Shown here one piece after another: positions 51,350-61,436 of a stretch of 64,000 bases of DNA (position 1 is its first letter; each line of letters starts with the position of its first letter). The notes below the pieces were generated by a model that had not been told where the DNA came from, did not search any database, and saw only the letters and a list, made by a program, of their open reading frames with translations. The DNA lies in contig NZ_JAERTY010000004.1 in the NCBI RefSeq assembly GCF_016746095.1, positions 1-64,000 of the forward strand, in the 5' to 3' direction. The position numbers were made by a program, and so were the translations under genes. Origin of the DNA: Sphingobacterium faecale. GTDB lineage: Bacteria > Bacteroidota > Bacteroidia > Sphingobacteriales > Sphingobacteriaceae.

Positions 51350-54300
51350 TTAAAATGTTAGATGAGCGCCTAGTGTTACTGTCCCTTGATTTCCCGGCAT
51401 GTTTCTTACACCTGAGCCTGCACTCTGAAACTCAGGATCAATACCATAGTCATTCGCTTTCCACAACATAATATTAGATACCTGAAGGCGGAAGCTCAAT
51501 CCATCAGCTCTAACAGTATGAAGGAGTTTTTTGGGCAGACTATAGGAAAGTGTGATATCTCTTAACTTGATATACGACGCATCCACCACATTTTTGTCCG
51601 CAAGGTAATAGTAGTTAAGCTCACGGGGATCGGTTTTTGCACTATTATAAGCAGGAATATCTGTAAAGGCTTCATCTCCCTTTTTCATCCAGCGATCGGC
51701 AAAATCAGCATGCACATTGCCTGTGGTAAGAGACCCCGCATTCGGCACTAACCGCCCCCCTGAATAGAAACGATTTACATCTCTACGCATCACAAAACCT
51801 AGATTGTAAACCGCATTAACCTGTAAGCCGAAGTCTTTGTATTTAAAATCATTTCCAAAACCGCCTGCCCATTTTGGTTGGAAGGTCCCCATGTATACAA
51901 TATCTTCGGGTGTTGCCACATTTTTGGCGGTACTAAGGGTACCATCATTCAGTCTAATCTGGGGTGTTCCCTCCTCGTTTAGTCCTGCATATTGATAAGC
52001 AAAGATAGAATAGGCGGAATACCCTTTTATAAAGCGTTCTTCTACTTTTTTACTGCCCGTCGTTATTGCAGTTTTAGAATAAAGATCGAGAACTTTGTTT
52101 TTATTGTAACCTAGTGTTAACATGGTACGCCAGCTAAAGTCTCTGTTACTGATATTTAAGGAATTTATATTGAGTTCTATTCCGTTGTTTCTCAATGCAC
52201 CCTGATTTCCTTCTATGGAAGCAAAACCTGTAAATGGATTAATCTGCAACTCGCCAATCAGATCCTCTGTTTTCTTATTATATACATCTACAGATCCATT
52301 TAAACGCTTGAAGATGGAAAAATCCAATCCGACATTTAGCGTTTTCGTAGATTCCCAACTCAGGTTTCTGTTACCGGGAGTGGATAAAATCAATCCCCGT
52401 CCACCTGGAAAAATAGCATTGGTCTGTACACTGAATATATCATGAGATGCCGCACTTCCCGGTCTCGGCGAATTACCCGTCACTCCATAGGTCGTACGGA
52501 CTTTCAGGCGGTCTACCCACGCTATGTTATCCATGAAGTCTTCTCCACTGATCATCCAGCTTGCACCTACACTCCATACCGGTCTATTTTGAGCTGACTT
52601 GTCTTTACCAAAAAGATTAGACTCATCTATCCTCCAGCTCCCATTTATGGTATACTTAGTCTGGTAGGTATAGCCTAGATTGCCATAGTAAGAAATATAG
52701 CGAATGTCGTCTTCTAAGGACGTGAAGTTCTTGATATCTATTTTATTGTTACCAGTCCCTCTAGGCAATACAGCTCCCGCTACCCCAGTAACAGCGAGTG
52801 TATTATAATCTAACTGAGCAGAGGTACCTAACTGTTCATCATAGCCTCTCACGCTGCTTCCATTGGCCGTATAGAATGTCTTTCTGATCTCATGTCCCAA
52901 TAGCGCTGAGATCTGATGCCGCTGATTGTCATAGGAATCATCAAACATTAACTGATTTCGTATATTCCAGTTTTCCTGGAGATGATTATTCACATCAAAG
53001 ATAGCCCCCCTTTCCGGAAGGAAATAAGTAGGGTTGGCTGTGGGACCTGTAGCGGGTTTGGTAAACTGAGCCAGTTCTTTTCTGAAAGTAAAACTTTGGT
53101 CATCGTCAAAGCTTTTAGTCTTAGTATTCCCTTTTACTAATCCATAAACACCCTGGAACTGCAATCCTTTAACTAACTTGACATTCAAACCTGTATTTAT
53201 TCTAGCTAATATCGCATTGGCACTAGTATATCCGCTATCCCACTCGTCTAATGGACTGTAACTTAGATCCAATCGACTTAGGTTTTCATACTTCTCGCGG
53301 TCTCCATCGGGCAACTGTAACCAGGACATGGACATATTATCGCCCTCCCCGTCCCTGAACAAAACATAAGGTAGGAACATGTTGTTTGGAGTGGCTGCTC
53401 TTTTTGACTTGGATGTGGTATTGGTCAGGTCCGTAATCAAGTGCATCTGGATTCTATCAGAAAATTTAAAATCCTGACGTAGATTGACTTTGTAGTTGTT
53501 ACTGTTACGTCCCGGAGTGCTACTTTGATTTCCTGTATAGGCTGCTGACCCATAAAAGCCATATTTATCACTTCCTCCTCTCAACGAAATGGTATGATTA
53601 GTAAGTAGCCCGCTACGATAAAACAGATCGTCAATCTGCTGTTGGTTGCTGGTATTCGCCAGATCATGCAGTTGCTTCTCATAAGCTGTTCTTTGCTCGG
53701 CAGTAGGCGGATTGATCTTATCATTTAGTTTGTAAAGTAGCTCCTCGTGCAAAGGCACAGGCTTCCATGTCGTCGGGCTGTACTTACTCACAGAAGCGTA
53801 TGTATTGATGACAGGATCAAATATATCGGTAGCAGCCTGTATAAACTGCTGGCTTGTTAATACTGGCAGATAGTCTGTCTGTGGTCTGCCCTGAAAATTT
53901 ATAAATCCATCATAATCTATTTTGATCTTACCTGTATTTCCACCCTTTTTTGTCGTAATGACGATTACGCCATTAGCTGCATTGGATCCCCAAATAGAAG
54001 CAGCTGTCGCGTCTTTTAAAACCGTTATATCCTCTACATCATTAGGATTTAGTGAGCTTATATTCTCTGCATCAAGTACGACTCCATCAACAACAAAAAG
54101 AGGAGATGCTGAACCATTGATAGAAGTAAGCCCTCTGATCAGCATAGTCTCCGTCCCAGGTGCATTATTTATAGTCAGCCCCGGTACCAATCCATCCAAT
54201 CGCTGTACAATACTCATGCTCGATGAACGATTTTGAAAAACACCGATATCGGGCTTTGAAAAAGATCCAGCACTGCGCTCGCGCGATAAAGTCTGATACC

Positions 54301-54913
54301 CCGTAGATACGACTTCGACATCTTGTAATTGATGGACATCAGCATCCATTGTGATATTTAACACACCTTCTGGATTGGCTTTCCCCTCTCCCGGTTTGAA
54401 ACCCACATAGGTAAAGACAATAATATCATCTTTGGTCGCTTCAATGCTATAATTGCCAGAGACACCAGAAACTGCTCTAGCGGACTTACCTCTGATAAAG
54501 ACATTGACACCAGGTAAAGGGCGACCATCTTGGTCGGTAATTGCACCATAGACTCTCCCGGCAAAAGCAGCTGGTGTACTCGATCCTTTATTTTCAGTCA
54601 AAGACCGCTGATCTTTCTTAACAATGGCGTAATGATTTTCACTTACATACAGAAACAGAAGATCGTTGGCATACAGAATGTCCTTCAATAACTCTTCCAT
54701 AGACTGTCCCGGTTCTTTTTTCGTGCTTGCTGTAGTGGTCTTGCCCCGTAGAATCTCTGATTCGTAAACAAACTTGGTTTTGTAGGTCTGTGTGATGTCC
54801 CGTAAGGCTTCAACTACAGAAACTGTTTTGTTGACCTGGCCTTGGACCGGCTTAATAAGCAGTATGGCCAGTACCAAGTACAGAATTTTAATCAAATTAT
54901 TAGTTATTTTCAT
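51350..54913 (-). CDS. SusC/RagA TonB-dependent transducer with STN domain
   Basis: The 1187-residue protein has a signal peptide, an STN signalling domain (about 30-95), a carboxypeptidase-like domain (VYGAITDQDGRPLPGVNVFI), a plug with VDGVVLDAENISSLNPND and a beta-barrel. The STN domain and the FecR/sigma pair directly upstream show that it signals its occupancy to that anti-sigma factor. It forms an uptake complex with the following SusD protein. Confidence 0.9.
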   Translation of the reverse strand: MKITNNLIKILYLVLAILLIKPVQGQVNKTVSVVEALRDITQTYKTKFVYESEILRGKTTTASTKKEPGQSMEELLKDILYANDLLFLYVSENHYAIVKKDQRSLTENKGSSTPAAFAGRVYGAITDQDGRPLPGVNVFIRGKSARAVSGVSGNYSIEATKDDIIVFTYVGFKPGEGKANPEGVLNITMDADVHQLQDVEVVSTGYQTLSRERSAGSFSKPDIGVFQNRSSSMSIVQRLDGLVPGLTINNAPGTETMLIRGLTSINGSASPLFVVDGVVLDAENISSLNPNDVEDITVLKDATAASIWGSNAANGVIVITTKKGGNTGKIKIDYDGFINFQGRPQTDYLPVLTSQQFIQAATDIFDPVINTYASVSKYSPTTWKPVPLHEELLYKLNDKINPPTAEQRTAYEKQLHDLANTSNQQQIDDLFYRSGLLTNHTISLRGGSDKYGFYGSAAYTGNQSSTPGRNSNNYKVNLRQDFKFSDRIQMHLITDLTNTTSKSKRAATPNNMFLPYVLFRDGEGDNMSMSWLQLPDGDREKYENLSRLDLSYSPLDEWDSGYTSANAILARINTGLNVKLVKGLQFQGVYGLVKGNTKTKSFDDDQSFTFRKELAQFTKPATGPTANPTYFLPERGAIFDVNNHLQENWNIRNQLMFDDSYDNQRHQISALLGHEIRKTFYTANGSSVRGYDEQLGTSAQLDYNTLAVTGVAGAVLPRGTGNNKIDIKNFTSLEDDIRYISYYGNLGYTYQTKYTINGSWRIDESNLFGKDKSAQNRPVWSVGASWMISGEDFMDNIAWVDRLKVRTTYGVTGNSPRPGSAASHDIFSVQTNAIFPGGRGLILSTPGNRNLSWESTKTLNVGLDFSIFKRLNGSVDVYNKKTEDLIGELQINPFTGFASIEGNQGALRNNGIELNINSLNISNRDFSWRTMLTLGYNKNKVLDLYSKTAITTGSKKVEERFIKGYSAYSIFAYQYAGLNEEGTPQIRLNDGTLSTAKNVATPEDIVYMGTFQPKWAGGFGNDFKYKDFGLQVNAVYNLGFVMRRDVNRFYSGGRLVPNAGSLTTGNVHADFADRWMKKGDEAFTDIPAYNSAKTDPRELNYYYLADKNVVDASYIKLRDITLSYSLPKKLLHTVRADGLSFRLQVSNIMLWKANDYGIDPEFQSAGSGVRNMPGNQGTVTLGAHLTF

Positions 54914-54945
54914 TGTACTTATAATATTTAGGTTATTACTTTTCT

Positions 54946-56013
54946 CTATTTGTTAGCTCTGTGTGTTTTCAATATAATGGTATCCCCCTTTTTGTAAACT
55001 TCTGCATTTAAAATGTTGGCGATTACAAACATGGTGTTATCCTTGTCTCCCATAGGGACAACACCATCTATAACTCTCTCCATCAATGTAGTATCCTCTA
55101 AAACAACCCGTTGACCATAGGTATCTTCAAAATCCTTAAGGATACTGCCGATCGTTGTATTATTGGCCAGTACTTTCTTCTCTATCCAGGCGGTATGTAC
55201 TTCCGGAACAGTATGGCTTTTTAATACTTTGCCACTACTTTCTTCATATCTGAATATTTCTTTGGGCTTCATTAACGTAGGCGGCACAGTTGTAAATGAG
55301 GTGCCCCGGACTTCAATCTTGCCTTTAACCAGCGCAACCGATGTCACTCCACGGCGCTCTTTGATGTTAAATTCGGTCCCCAGAACGGCGACACTGAGGT
55401 TTTTTGTCCGAGCAAAGAATGGCCTGCCATGTTCAACAGCGAAATAGGCTTCTCCTTTTAATAGAACTTCTCTATTATCCTTCCAATTATATGCGCGAGG
55501 ATATTTCAGCTCGGTATTTGCATTTAAAAGGACCTTACTCCCATCGGGCAAAATAACCTCTTTTGTGGTTCCATAGGGAGTAACTATAGAAATAGTCGAA
55601 TTAAAAAACCATACGGAGAATGAAACTATAACCGATATCGATGCTGCTGCGTACCATAGCATCCGCTGTTTTCGTTTTATCTTAAGCCGTCGCCCATCTT
55701 CAAGACTTTGGTTGATATCGTTCCATAATGTATCCAAAAATTCCTTTGTGGGAACTATAGGTGAAGCAGATAGGATTACGCGTAGTTGTATTTCAGCTTC
55801 CAGATAAGCAGAAAGATTTCGGGGGCTGCTGTCTTTCCATCTTTCCCAATAGGCCACGTCTGCCTCCCTGTTATATTTGATGGCATTTATAAAGGAAACA
55901 TCGTCAAGAAAATCCGTGCAGCTATAGCTTTCGTGTTTTGGGTTTATCATGTCTAAATAATGACTATTTATAACATAACCTGATTCCATGGAAAAACACC
56001 CCATGAAATACAA
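54946..56013 (-). CDS. FecR-type anti-sigma factor
   Basis: The cytoplasmic N-terminal ~115 residues are followed by one membrane helix (LWYAAASISVIVSFSVWFF). The periplasmic FecR domain follows: STIVTPYGTTKEVILPDGSKVLLNANTELKYP read in pieces, GEAYFAVEH and LGTEFNI, with a short STN-like C-terminal domain (NNTTIGSILKDFED). It holds the ECF sigma factor encoded upstream and responds to the STN transporter. Start could be as late as residue 22; the N-terminus is uncertain. Confidence 0.87.
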   Translation of the reverse strand: MYFMGCFSMESGYVINSHYLDMINPKHESYSCTDFLDDVSFINAIKYNREADVAYWERWKDSSPRNLSAYLEAEIQLRVILSASPIVPTKEFLDTLWNDINQSLEDGRRLKIKRKQRMLWYAAASISVIVSFSVWFFNSTISIVTPYGTTKEVILPDGSKVLLNANTELKYPRAYNWKDNREVLLKGEAYFAVEHGRPFFARTKNLSVAVLGTEFNIKERRGVTSVALVKGKIEVRGTSFTTVPPTLMKPKEIFRYEESSGKVLKSHTVPEVHTAWIEKKVLANNTTIGSILKDFEDTYGQRVVLEDTTLMERVIDGVVPMGDKDNTMFVIANILNAEVYKKGDTIILKTHRANK

Positions 56014-56043
56014 ATTATTTTCAAAAAAATTAAAAAAAGAGAA

Positions 56044-56649
56044 TTAATGAGTCTTGATTGAGGTAAACAACAGAAACAGGACGACAGAAAGAGGAAGGTT
56101 CATCAGTTCGCGTAAAGCTTCCAGCGCTCTTGCTGATAACTTATAACTCGCTTTAACAGTTATATCCATTACGACAGCAATCTCTTGGTAGCTCAGTTCT
56201 TCGAAATATCTTAGATAAAGAATTTCTTTTTGTCTTGGTGTCAGCTGCCCCAGGGCTTCCAATAGTTTTTTAGATAGTTCCTTTGATTGCTCCTTGTGAA
56301 TAAATTCAGACTCTAGATTGAAACTCAGATCGAAATCCTCAGCCTCAGAAAGGTCAGCTTGTGGCATCCTGTTCTCTATTCCTTTAAGGGTATAGATTAT
56401 ATTACGAAAAGAGGTGATGAGGTAATACTTTATATTATCGGTATAGCCAATGGTCTTTCTCCGCTGCCACAGCTTTACAAAAAGCTCATGAATGGCATCC
56501 CGGGTTTCTTCTTCGTCCTGCAATAGACGCATGCCATAAGCATATAAATTTGACGTATAACGATTGTAAATAAACGCAAAAGCTTCCCTATCCCCATCTT
56601 TAAACAGTTGCCATGTCGTTGAATCATCTTTAAAAGTAAATTTCATCAA
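56044..56649 (-). CDS. ECF sigma-70 factor (Bacteroidota expansion family)
   Basis: Region 2 has REAFAFIYNRYTSNLYAYGMR then ETRDAIHELFVKLWQRRKTI. Region 4 has LGQLTPRQKEILYLRYFEELSYQEIAVVMDI and the terminal helix. The hydrophobic last ~15 residues are common in this family. It is first in the sigma-FecR-SusC-SusD-peptidase operon. No convincing ECF promoter was fixed upstream. Confidence 0.9.
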   Translation of the reverse strand: MMKFTFKDDSTTWQLFKDGDREAFAFIYNRYTSNLYAYGMRLLQDEEETRDAIHELFVKLWQRRKTIGYTDNIKYYLITSFRNIIYTLKGIENRMPQADLSEAEDFDLSFNLESEFIHKEQSKELSKKLLEALGQLTPRQKEILYLRYFEELSYQEIAVVMDITVKASYKLSARALEALRELMNLPLSVVLFLLFTSIKTH

Positions 56650-56904
56650 TTGCTGAATTATTCTAATGCGTATGCTTATTGGTATATCGTCCGAAAAAAA
56701 TACTTCACGGATTTTATAATTGTTCCTAAAAAATTAGCTGCACCTGTGGGATAATCCTAAAAATCCTTTACAAGTATACAAACTACTTCTTGTATCTAAA
56801 ACTACTTTTCGATGTTCAACTATTCACTAACAGCCTACGTAACATTACTTTTATGACGGGGGATAAAATTCATTATATCTGTCCGTATTTTATAATCAAA
56901 CATT

Positions 56905-57178
56905 AAGGCTATGGTGGCAGAACCTTGGTTTTTCTAATCTAAACGACTCTTAGATTACTTCAAGAAGACGGTGGTTCTGCTGCTATTCTTCTAATCCATA
57001 TATCAGATTTCCATATCCTGTGATGCGAAACAATGTATCCATAGGAAAAAAAATGAGAATAAAGCGTTATAGCCGCATTCTGACTCGCCTTATGGAAACT
57101 GATACCAACTTAACACAATTACAAAAATCTATAGGAATGGCAATAAAAGATATTCAAATATTAGCCCTTGAATTTTTA
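56905..57178 (+). pseudogene. Remnant copy of the mph leader and first codons
   Basis: This stretch matches 25340-25602 in order: a short leader ORF (56911-56937, MVAEPWFF), the ATCTAA after it, GCATTCTGA, AACTGATAC, ACTTAA and the mph start, here ATGGCAATAAAAGATATTC and ATTAGCCCTT. After 12 mph codons (MAIKDIQILALE) the match ends where the EcoRII-like gene's 3' end begins. In the leader, GCAGAACC and GGTTCTGC are complementary, a possible stem. The stretch 56650-56904 shows no other gene. Confidence 0.65.
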
Positions 57179-58363
57179 AGGTCGCTCGATCTGGCGAATA
57201 AATGTTTTTAAGTCTATTATCCCACTGCGCTGGATCTCCGAATAGGTGTGATGTAAAGGTGAAGGTATAATCAACTGCAGATTTTGTGCAGCCATTTCAT
57301 CCGTCTGGTTTTTGCTTATGGAGGGTTCTAATGTTATTAGATGTTTCCGCGAAACTCTATCCGCTTCTGAAAGTACCTGACGCCAACGGTCTTTTGCCGT
57401 AGTCTTTACACCGAGCATATATAACCGGTCCATAGGAAACTGCATATCAGCATATGCTTTTATGGATGGAAAAACAAAGTCGGGTCGATTATTCCGTTCT
57501 GTTTTTGCTCCTTTTGAATAGGGAATACCGTGAATATCAAAAATCCTCTTCAAATGATTCTCAAAGCTGTGACCGGCTCGGGATTTGCGCCGATTGATCA
57601 CTGTTAACGCAAATTGAAGGAAAGCATCTACATCGTTTCTGAAACCCGCTCTAATTTTATCTCCTACAATAGCTCTCTCAAAAATCCGTAGGAGGTCTCC
57701 CTCCCTCTCCCACCATTCGATCAATGCATGATCAGGATCATCCAATACATAGACATTGTCAACAGTGGATCTGGCAAATTCAGAAAATATAGCCGTAGAG
57801 GGAAACGTCATTCCAAACCGGTCCAGCATCATGGTCAGATAGTCGACCTCATGCTCAGGCTCTGTTTCGATTCCCAATAGCTCCAAAACGTACTTGCCCG
57901 CAAAACCTAAATCAGAATAGTCTTTGCGAAAATCTCTCACTATAAATCTATTGTCTACCTCTTCTAAACCAAATAAATATAAAAGCTGCTTTTCTGCTGT
58001 CGATCCAGAGGTAGCGACAATAATCAGAAGCTGATCATTAACATCCTTACCTAGTACCACTAAATCGCCCACCGAGGAGTTGGGGACAATTTCACTATCT
58101 GAAAAGTACAATCTAAACTCGGCTGATCTATTCGGATTATTTTCCCGTACATCGTACCAAGTAAATTCAGACTGATTGTTGAGAACATGATCGGAATCAT
58201 CTGAAAAATAAATTACCCGGCCAGAAAAAGGACGTCTATCAATCCCTAATATCTCTCTAAATTTGTTTATACCGTTAAATTCGTGCTGATTAGAATGGAT
58301 TTCAACCCGACTCAACCGCTTAGCCGCTATCCCCACAAAATGGTCGGACAATTTTACACTCAT
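57176..58363 (-). CDS. EcoRII-like type II restriction endonuclease, apparently orphan
   Basis: The C-terminal half matches the EcoRII catalytic domain: SRAGHSFENHLKRIF, NRPDFVFPSIKAY, LGVKTTAKDRWRQVLSEA (PD...K-T-x-x-K-D-R-W) and LITLEPSI then LQLIIPSPLHHTY. The N-terminal half would be the effector DNA-binding domain. At 395 residues it is close to EcoRII (about 400), which cuts near CCWGG. No cytosine methyltransferase is in the window, which is unusual for an active type II enzyme. Its 3' end is fused to the mph remnant, a sign of recent rearrangement. Confidence 0.78.
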   Translation of the reverse strand: MSVKLSDHFVGIAAKRLSRVEIHSNQHEFNGINKFREILGIDRRPFSGRVIYFSDDSDHVLNNQSEFTWYDVRENNPNRSAEFRLYFSDSEIVPNSSVGDLVVLGKDVNDQLLIIVATSGSTAEKQLLYLFGLEEVDNRFIVRDFRKDYSDLGFAGKYVLELLGIETEPEHEVDYLTMMLDRFGMTFPSTAIFSEFARSTVDNVYVLDDPDHALIEWWEREGDLLRIFERAIVGDKIRAGFRNDVDAFLQFALTVINRRKSRAGHSFENHLKRIFDIHGIPYSKGAKTERNNRPDFVFPSIKAYADMQFPMDRLYMLGVKTTAKDRWRQVLSEADRVSRKHLITLEPSISKNQTDEMAAQNLQLIIPSPLHHTYSEIQRSGIIDLKTFIRQIERP

Positions 58364-58469
58364 ATCAATTGAAACAACAGATTAAAAAGACTGACATCTC
58401 CCTAAAAGTAAGGAAATGTCAGTCTAATTCCAAAATAGTTTCCAATAGAGGAGAGTATGAAACGAAAAC

Positions 58470-59834
58470 TCAGTATTCTATTTTTAATATATATTGTAAA
58501 TCATTCCATCCTTTATCCTCTCGCCAGATATTTTTATTTGCCAGCTGCAAATTATACGCTTTATTATCCTTAAGGCTATCCGATGCATCTGCTATACTGA
58601 TAAATATATTATATGCTCCCGTTTTTATGGTTTTAAGGCATATATTTCCTTCCCAATTTAGATATTGTCCTGGCTTACATGCACGCAGATCGATGTCCAA
58701 AGGAATCATATGTATATCGCTACTGAGCCGATTCTGAAGAATTAACTTGACTATCTTCTTGTGGTAAATAGGTGCATAACCATCATTAAAAAACTGTAAT
58801 GAGATGCTGTGATTATGCCCCTGATGTAAACTGGCCGGAATATGGCTACTTATCAACCTAAACCGGTAGCCCAACCGGCGACTAATCGGTTCGAAGCAGC
58901 CCGACTCACGCCAACCATCCAATGTTGGACCAAACCAATCTAAATTGAGATACGTCCACCTTAGATATTCCAGTTGATGTTGGCTTTGCTGGCAGTCCGG
59001 ATCAAAACCATCAGTGGGTGGGCAGGTTTCGCCTCCCACAGGTACAGACAATCCTTCTTGATGGATAAAAAATTTCTCAGCTGAAATATTCTCTAAACTA
59101 TAAGTACCATAATCCGTACTGTTCGATAGAAAGCAATCGTTATGGTGTCCCACACGATCGCTACTGACGGATTGTTGTAAGATGTTATCAATTGTTGACG
59201 AATCGGATTGAAAAATACGCTTCTTGATTGCAGGTGTGCGTACCTGAACCATAATTGATTCAGGTAATGCTGTCAACAATTTAAATAAAATAGCACGCTG
59301 ATTTTCTAAAGTCGTTAGATTGTTGCTAGAACTATGCCACTCTCCCCACGCCCCAATAAACCCCGCTTGTACAAACGGAATAATATCTTCATTTGATTCT
59401 AACAGCGGACTTAACTGGTCTATATGCCGTAAGACAACTGCTAATGGCGCATCTTCCCCTTCAATATCGTCTGTATAAGCAAACCGAACTATCACTTTAA
59501 GCCCTTGTCTTCGAATAAGCCTGAAATCGTCAGCTATGCTTTTCAGTTTGGCTTTATTTATCTTCGAGGCTCTAAAATCATTTAAATAGATAATCCGTAG
59601 AATTGTAGTTACATTTTCATGCCTTAGTAATTCAAGCTGTTGTATGCTCAGTTTATTATTATCCCTTAGGGTGCTATAAGTATGAATAAGTCCACGCTCG
59701 GGATTACCAAAAATCTCATCAGACCCCGTATAATATTGCAGTGTTGAATCGCACAATGCTTTATCATTCTCCCCATAAATATGAGCGGTTACGAACAACA
59801 ACGTTCCCATTAAAATTATCTTAGCTATATGCAT
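58470..59834 (-). CDS. DUF4874/DUF4832 secreted protein
   Basis: A signal peptide is followed by FGNPERGLIHTYSTL, TTILRIIYLNDFRASKIN, VIVRFAYTDD and FIGAWGEWHSSSNNL, the pattern of the DUF4874 barrel, and then a DUF4832 part with HLVD-like PPTDGFDPDCQQSQH and YLNLDWFGPTLDGW. The fold resembles glycosidase TIM barrels; activity is unproven. It is last in the GH32 cluster, 18 bp after the beta-helix gene. Confidence 0.75.
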   Translation of the reverse strand: MHIAKIILMGTLLFVTAHIYGENDKALCDSTLQYYTGSDEIFGNPERGLIHTYSTLRDNNKLSIQQLELLRHENVTTILRIIYLNDFRASKINKAKLKSIADDFRLIRRQGLKVIVRFAYTDDIEGEDAPLAVVLRHIDQLSPLLESNEDIIPFVQAGFIGAWGEWHSSSNNLTTLENQRAILFKLLTALPESIMVQVRTPAIKKRIFQSDSSTIDNILQQSVSSDRVGHHNDCFLSNSTDYGTYSLENISAEKFFIHQEGLSVPVGGETCPPTDGFDPDCQQSQHQLEYLRWTYLNLDWFGPTLDGWRESGCFEPISRRLGYRFRLISSHIPASLHQGHNHSISLQFFNDGYAPIYHKKIVKLILQNRLSSDIHMIPLDIDLRACKPGQYLNWEGNICLKTIKTGAYNIFISIADASDSLKDNKAYNLQLANKNIWREDKGWNDLQYILKIEY

Positions 59835-59851
59835 AGAGTATATTCAATTTA

Positions 59852-61420
59852 TTATTGGTATTCAAATGCACCTATATCGATAGTCGCAACGTAACGTGTC
59901 TGGCCTAAAAAGTCTACCGTACCAGCTCCCAATCCATGGTTATTAGTACCAACATTAATAGAAGGCGACCCTGACTGTAAAGAAAAGTCTGGTGGATAAG
60001 CCCCCAGATTACTAAATAGCGGATTGGCAATAAAGCCATTCGTATCTGCGCCACTTCCCCCTTTCCAACTTGCTAGGGTTGAGTATGCGGTACCGTTCCA
60101 ATACCATCTACTTACGCTTCCGGCAGTATAATATTGATTGTAATCAATTCCATTAAAAGATCCTGTAGCATCATTTTTACGTATAAAAGTTCCTCGGTCC
60201 GGTCGACTCACCAAAATGTTATTATGGATTTCGTTATAATGGCAATTGGTATTAATCCTAATTTCACCAACATATTCCCCATAATATCCTAACTCGCCGG
60301 CATTATGGAATAAGGTGTTATTTAAGATGAGACTGCTTCTCGTACCGCCTGTTGTGTAATTGGCGTATCCACCCATATATATCCCCTCGGCTCTATTGTT
60401 ATAAATCAGGTTGTTTCTTACAATACAGTATTCCGTTGGAAATCCATTGTTCTCACTGACTAATCCTATACCTCTATCACTGTCCCATATCTTATTACGC
60501 TCAACAGTAATATTACGGGCCCCATCGATGTAAATCCCAATAGTTCCAGCAGCTTGCAATAATACCGGTACCTGTCCCGTTTTGCCATTAATGTTCCAGA
60601 TTTTATTTTGGGAGACAAGCCCATTCCTAGCATAGTCAACACTAGGAGTACCGTTGGCACCATAGCCACCAGCTATGCAAATTGCTATATTTTCCGCATC
60701 ATATATTTCATTGTTTATGATCGAAAATTGGTCTACGAATCCGTTTATAGTCAAATTCTCACTTGTGCCGGTCCGGTTATCATGTATTTTATTATTTGCG
60801 ATTAGCAAATTAGACATGACTGTATTACCATTTCCTTTAAAATGTATCGCATGTGCTTCTCTACCAATGGAAGGAGATGCATTGTTGTGAATGTGATGCA
60901 CATGGTTATTGGTCACTTCTATATTGGAAGAGGTTCCTTCTACCAAAATACCATCGAGCATTTTTCCTCCGTCGGAGGTGCTGAAGTGGGCTATCTCCAT
61001 TCCATGGATACGGATCCAGTTAACAGAAGTTAATCTTACTAAGGCATCATGACCACTAGAAGGTAAACCATTTCCACTAATTAATGCATTCTCACCCAAA
61101 AAGGACGTTAATGTAATATAAGCATTTGCCTCCCCTGATCGTGGAAAGTTTATTTTTTCAAAATAGATACCTTCACGGACAATGACAGAGTCTCCGGCCT
61201 GTGCTAAAGCCAGTGCATGACTTATTGTTTTTAAAGGATCTGTGATAACGCCACTATTGGCATCATTACCACTATTTGAAACATAATAATTTTGTCCTGA
61301 CGTTGCGAAAGCGACTTTCTTTTCGGACATCATAATACTAGGCTCGCATGAGTTCAGTAACATCAGGAAAATCATTCCCATCAAAAATGGGTAGTTAAAG
61401 ATTATAGTTGTACTTTTCAT
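59852..61420 (-). CDS. Right-handed beta-helix lipoprotein
   Basis: The lipobox is LLNSC. The mature start has NYYVSNSGNDANSG then PLKTISHALALAQAGDSVIVREG, a DUF1565-type opening. Many short strands with N-rich turns (NNKIHDNRTG, NNEIYDAEN, NRAEGIYMGG) follow, diagnostic of parallel beta-helix repeats. Such proteins are often polysaccharide lyases or glycan binders. No catalytic residues could be assigned. It is probably surface-exposed. Confidence 0.8.
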   Translation of the reverse strand: MKSTTIIFNYPFLMGMIFLMLLNSCEPSIMMSEKKVAFATSGQNYYVSNSGNDANSGVITDPLKTISHALALAQAGDSVIVREGIYFEKINFPRSGEANAYITLTSFLGENALISGNGLPSSGHDALVRLTSVNWIRIHGMEIAHFSTSDGGKMLDGILVEGTSSNIEVTNNHVHHIHNNASPSIGREAHAIHFKGNGNTVMSNLLIANNKIHDNRTGTSENLTINGFVDQFSIINNEIYDAENIAICIAGGYGANGTPSVDYARNGLVSQNKIWNINGKTGQVPVLLQAAGTIGIYIDGARNITVERNKIWDSDRGIGLVSENNGFPTEYCIVRNNLIYNNRAEGIYMGGYANYTTGGTRSSLILNNTLFHNAGELGYYGEYVGEIRINTNCHYNEIHNNILVSRPDRGTFIRKNDATGSFNGIDYNQYYTAGSVSRWYWNGTAYSTLASWKGGSGADTNGFIANPLFSNLGAYPPDFSLQSGSPSINVGTNNHGLGAGTVDFLGQTRYVATIDIGAFEYQ

Positions 61421-61436
61421 ATGTAGTTATTATTTA

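Noticed and set aside
56838-56870. GTAACATT-type ECF promoter near the sigma gene
   Set aside because: The motif is on the + strand, opposite to the sigma operon, and its spacing to a -10 element could not be settled.
57020-57211. 63-codon ORF as a real gene
   Set aside because: Its end is a truncated mph start running into the reverse strand of the EcoRII-like gene; it is a relic.
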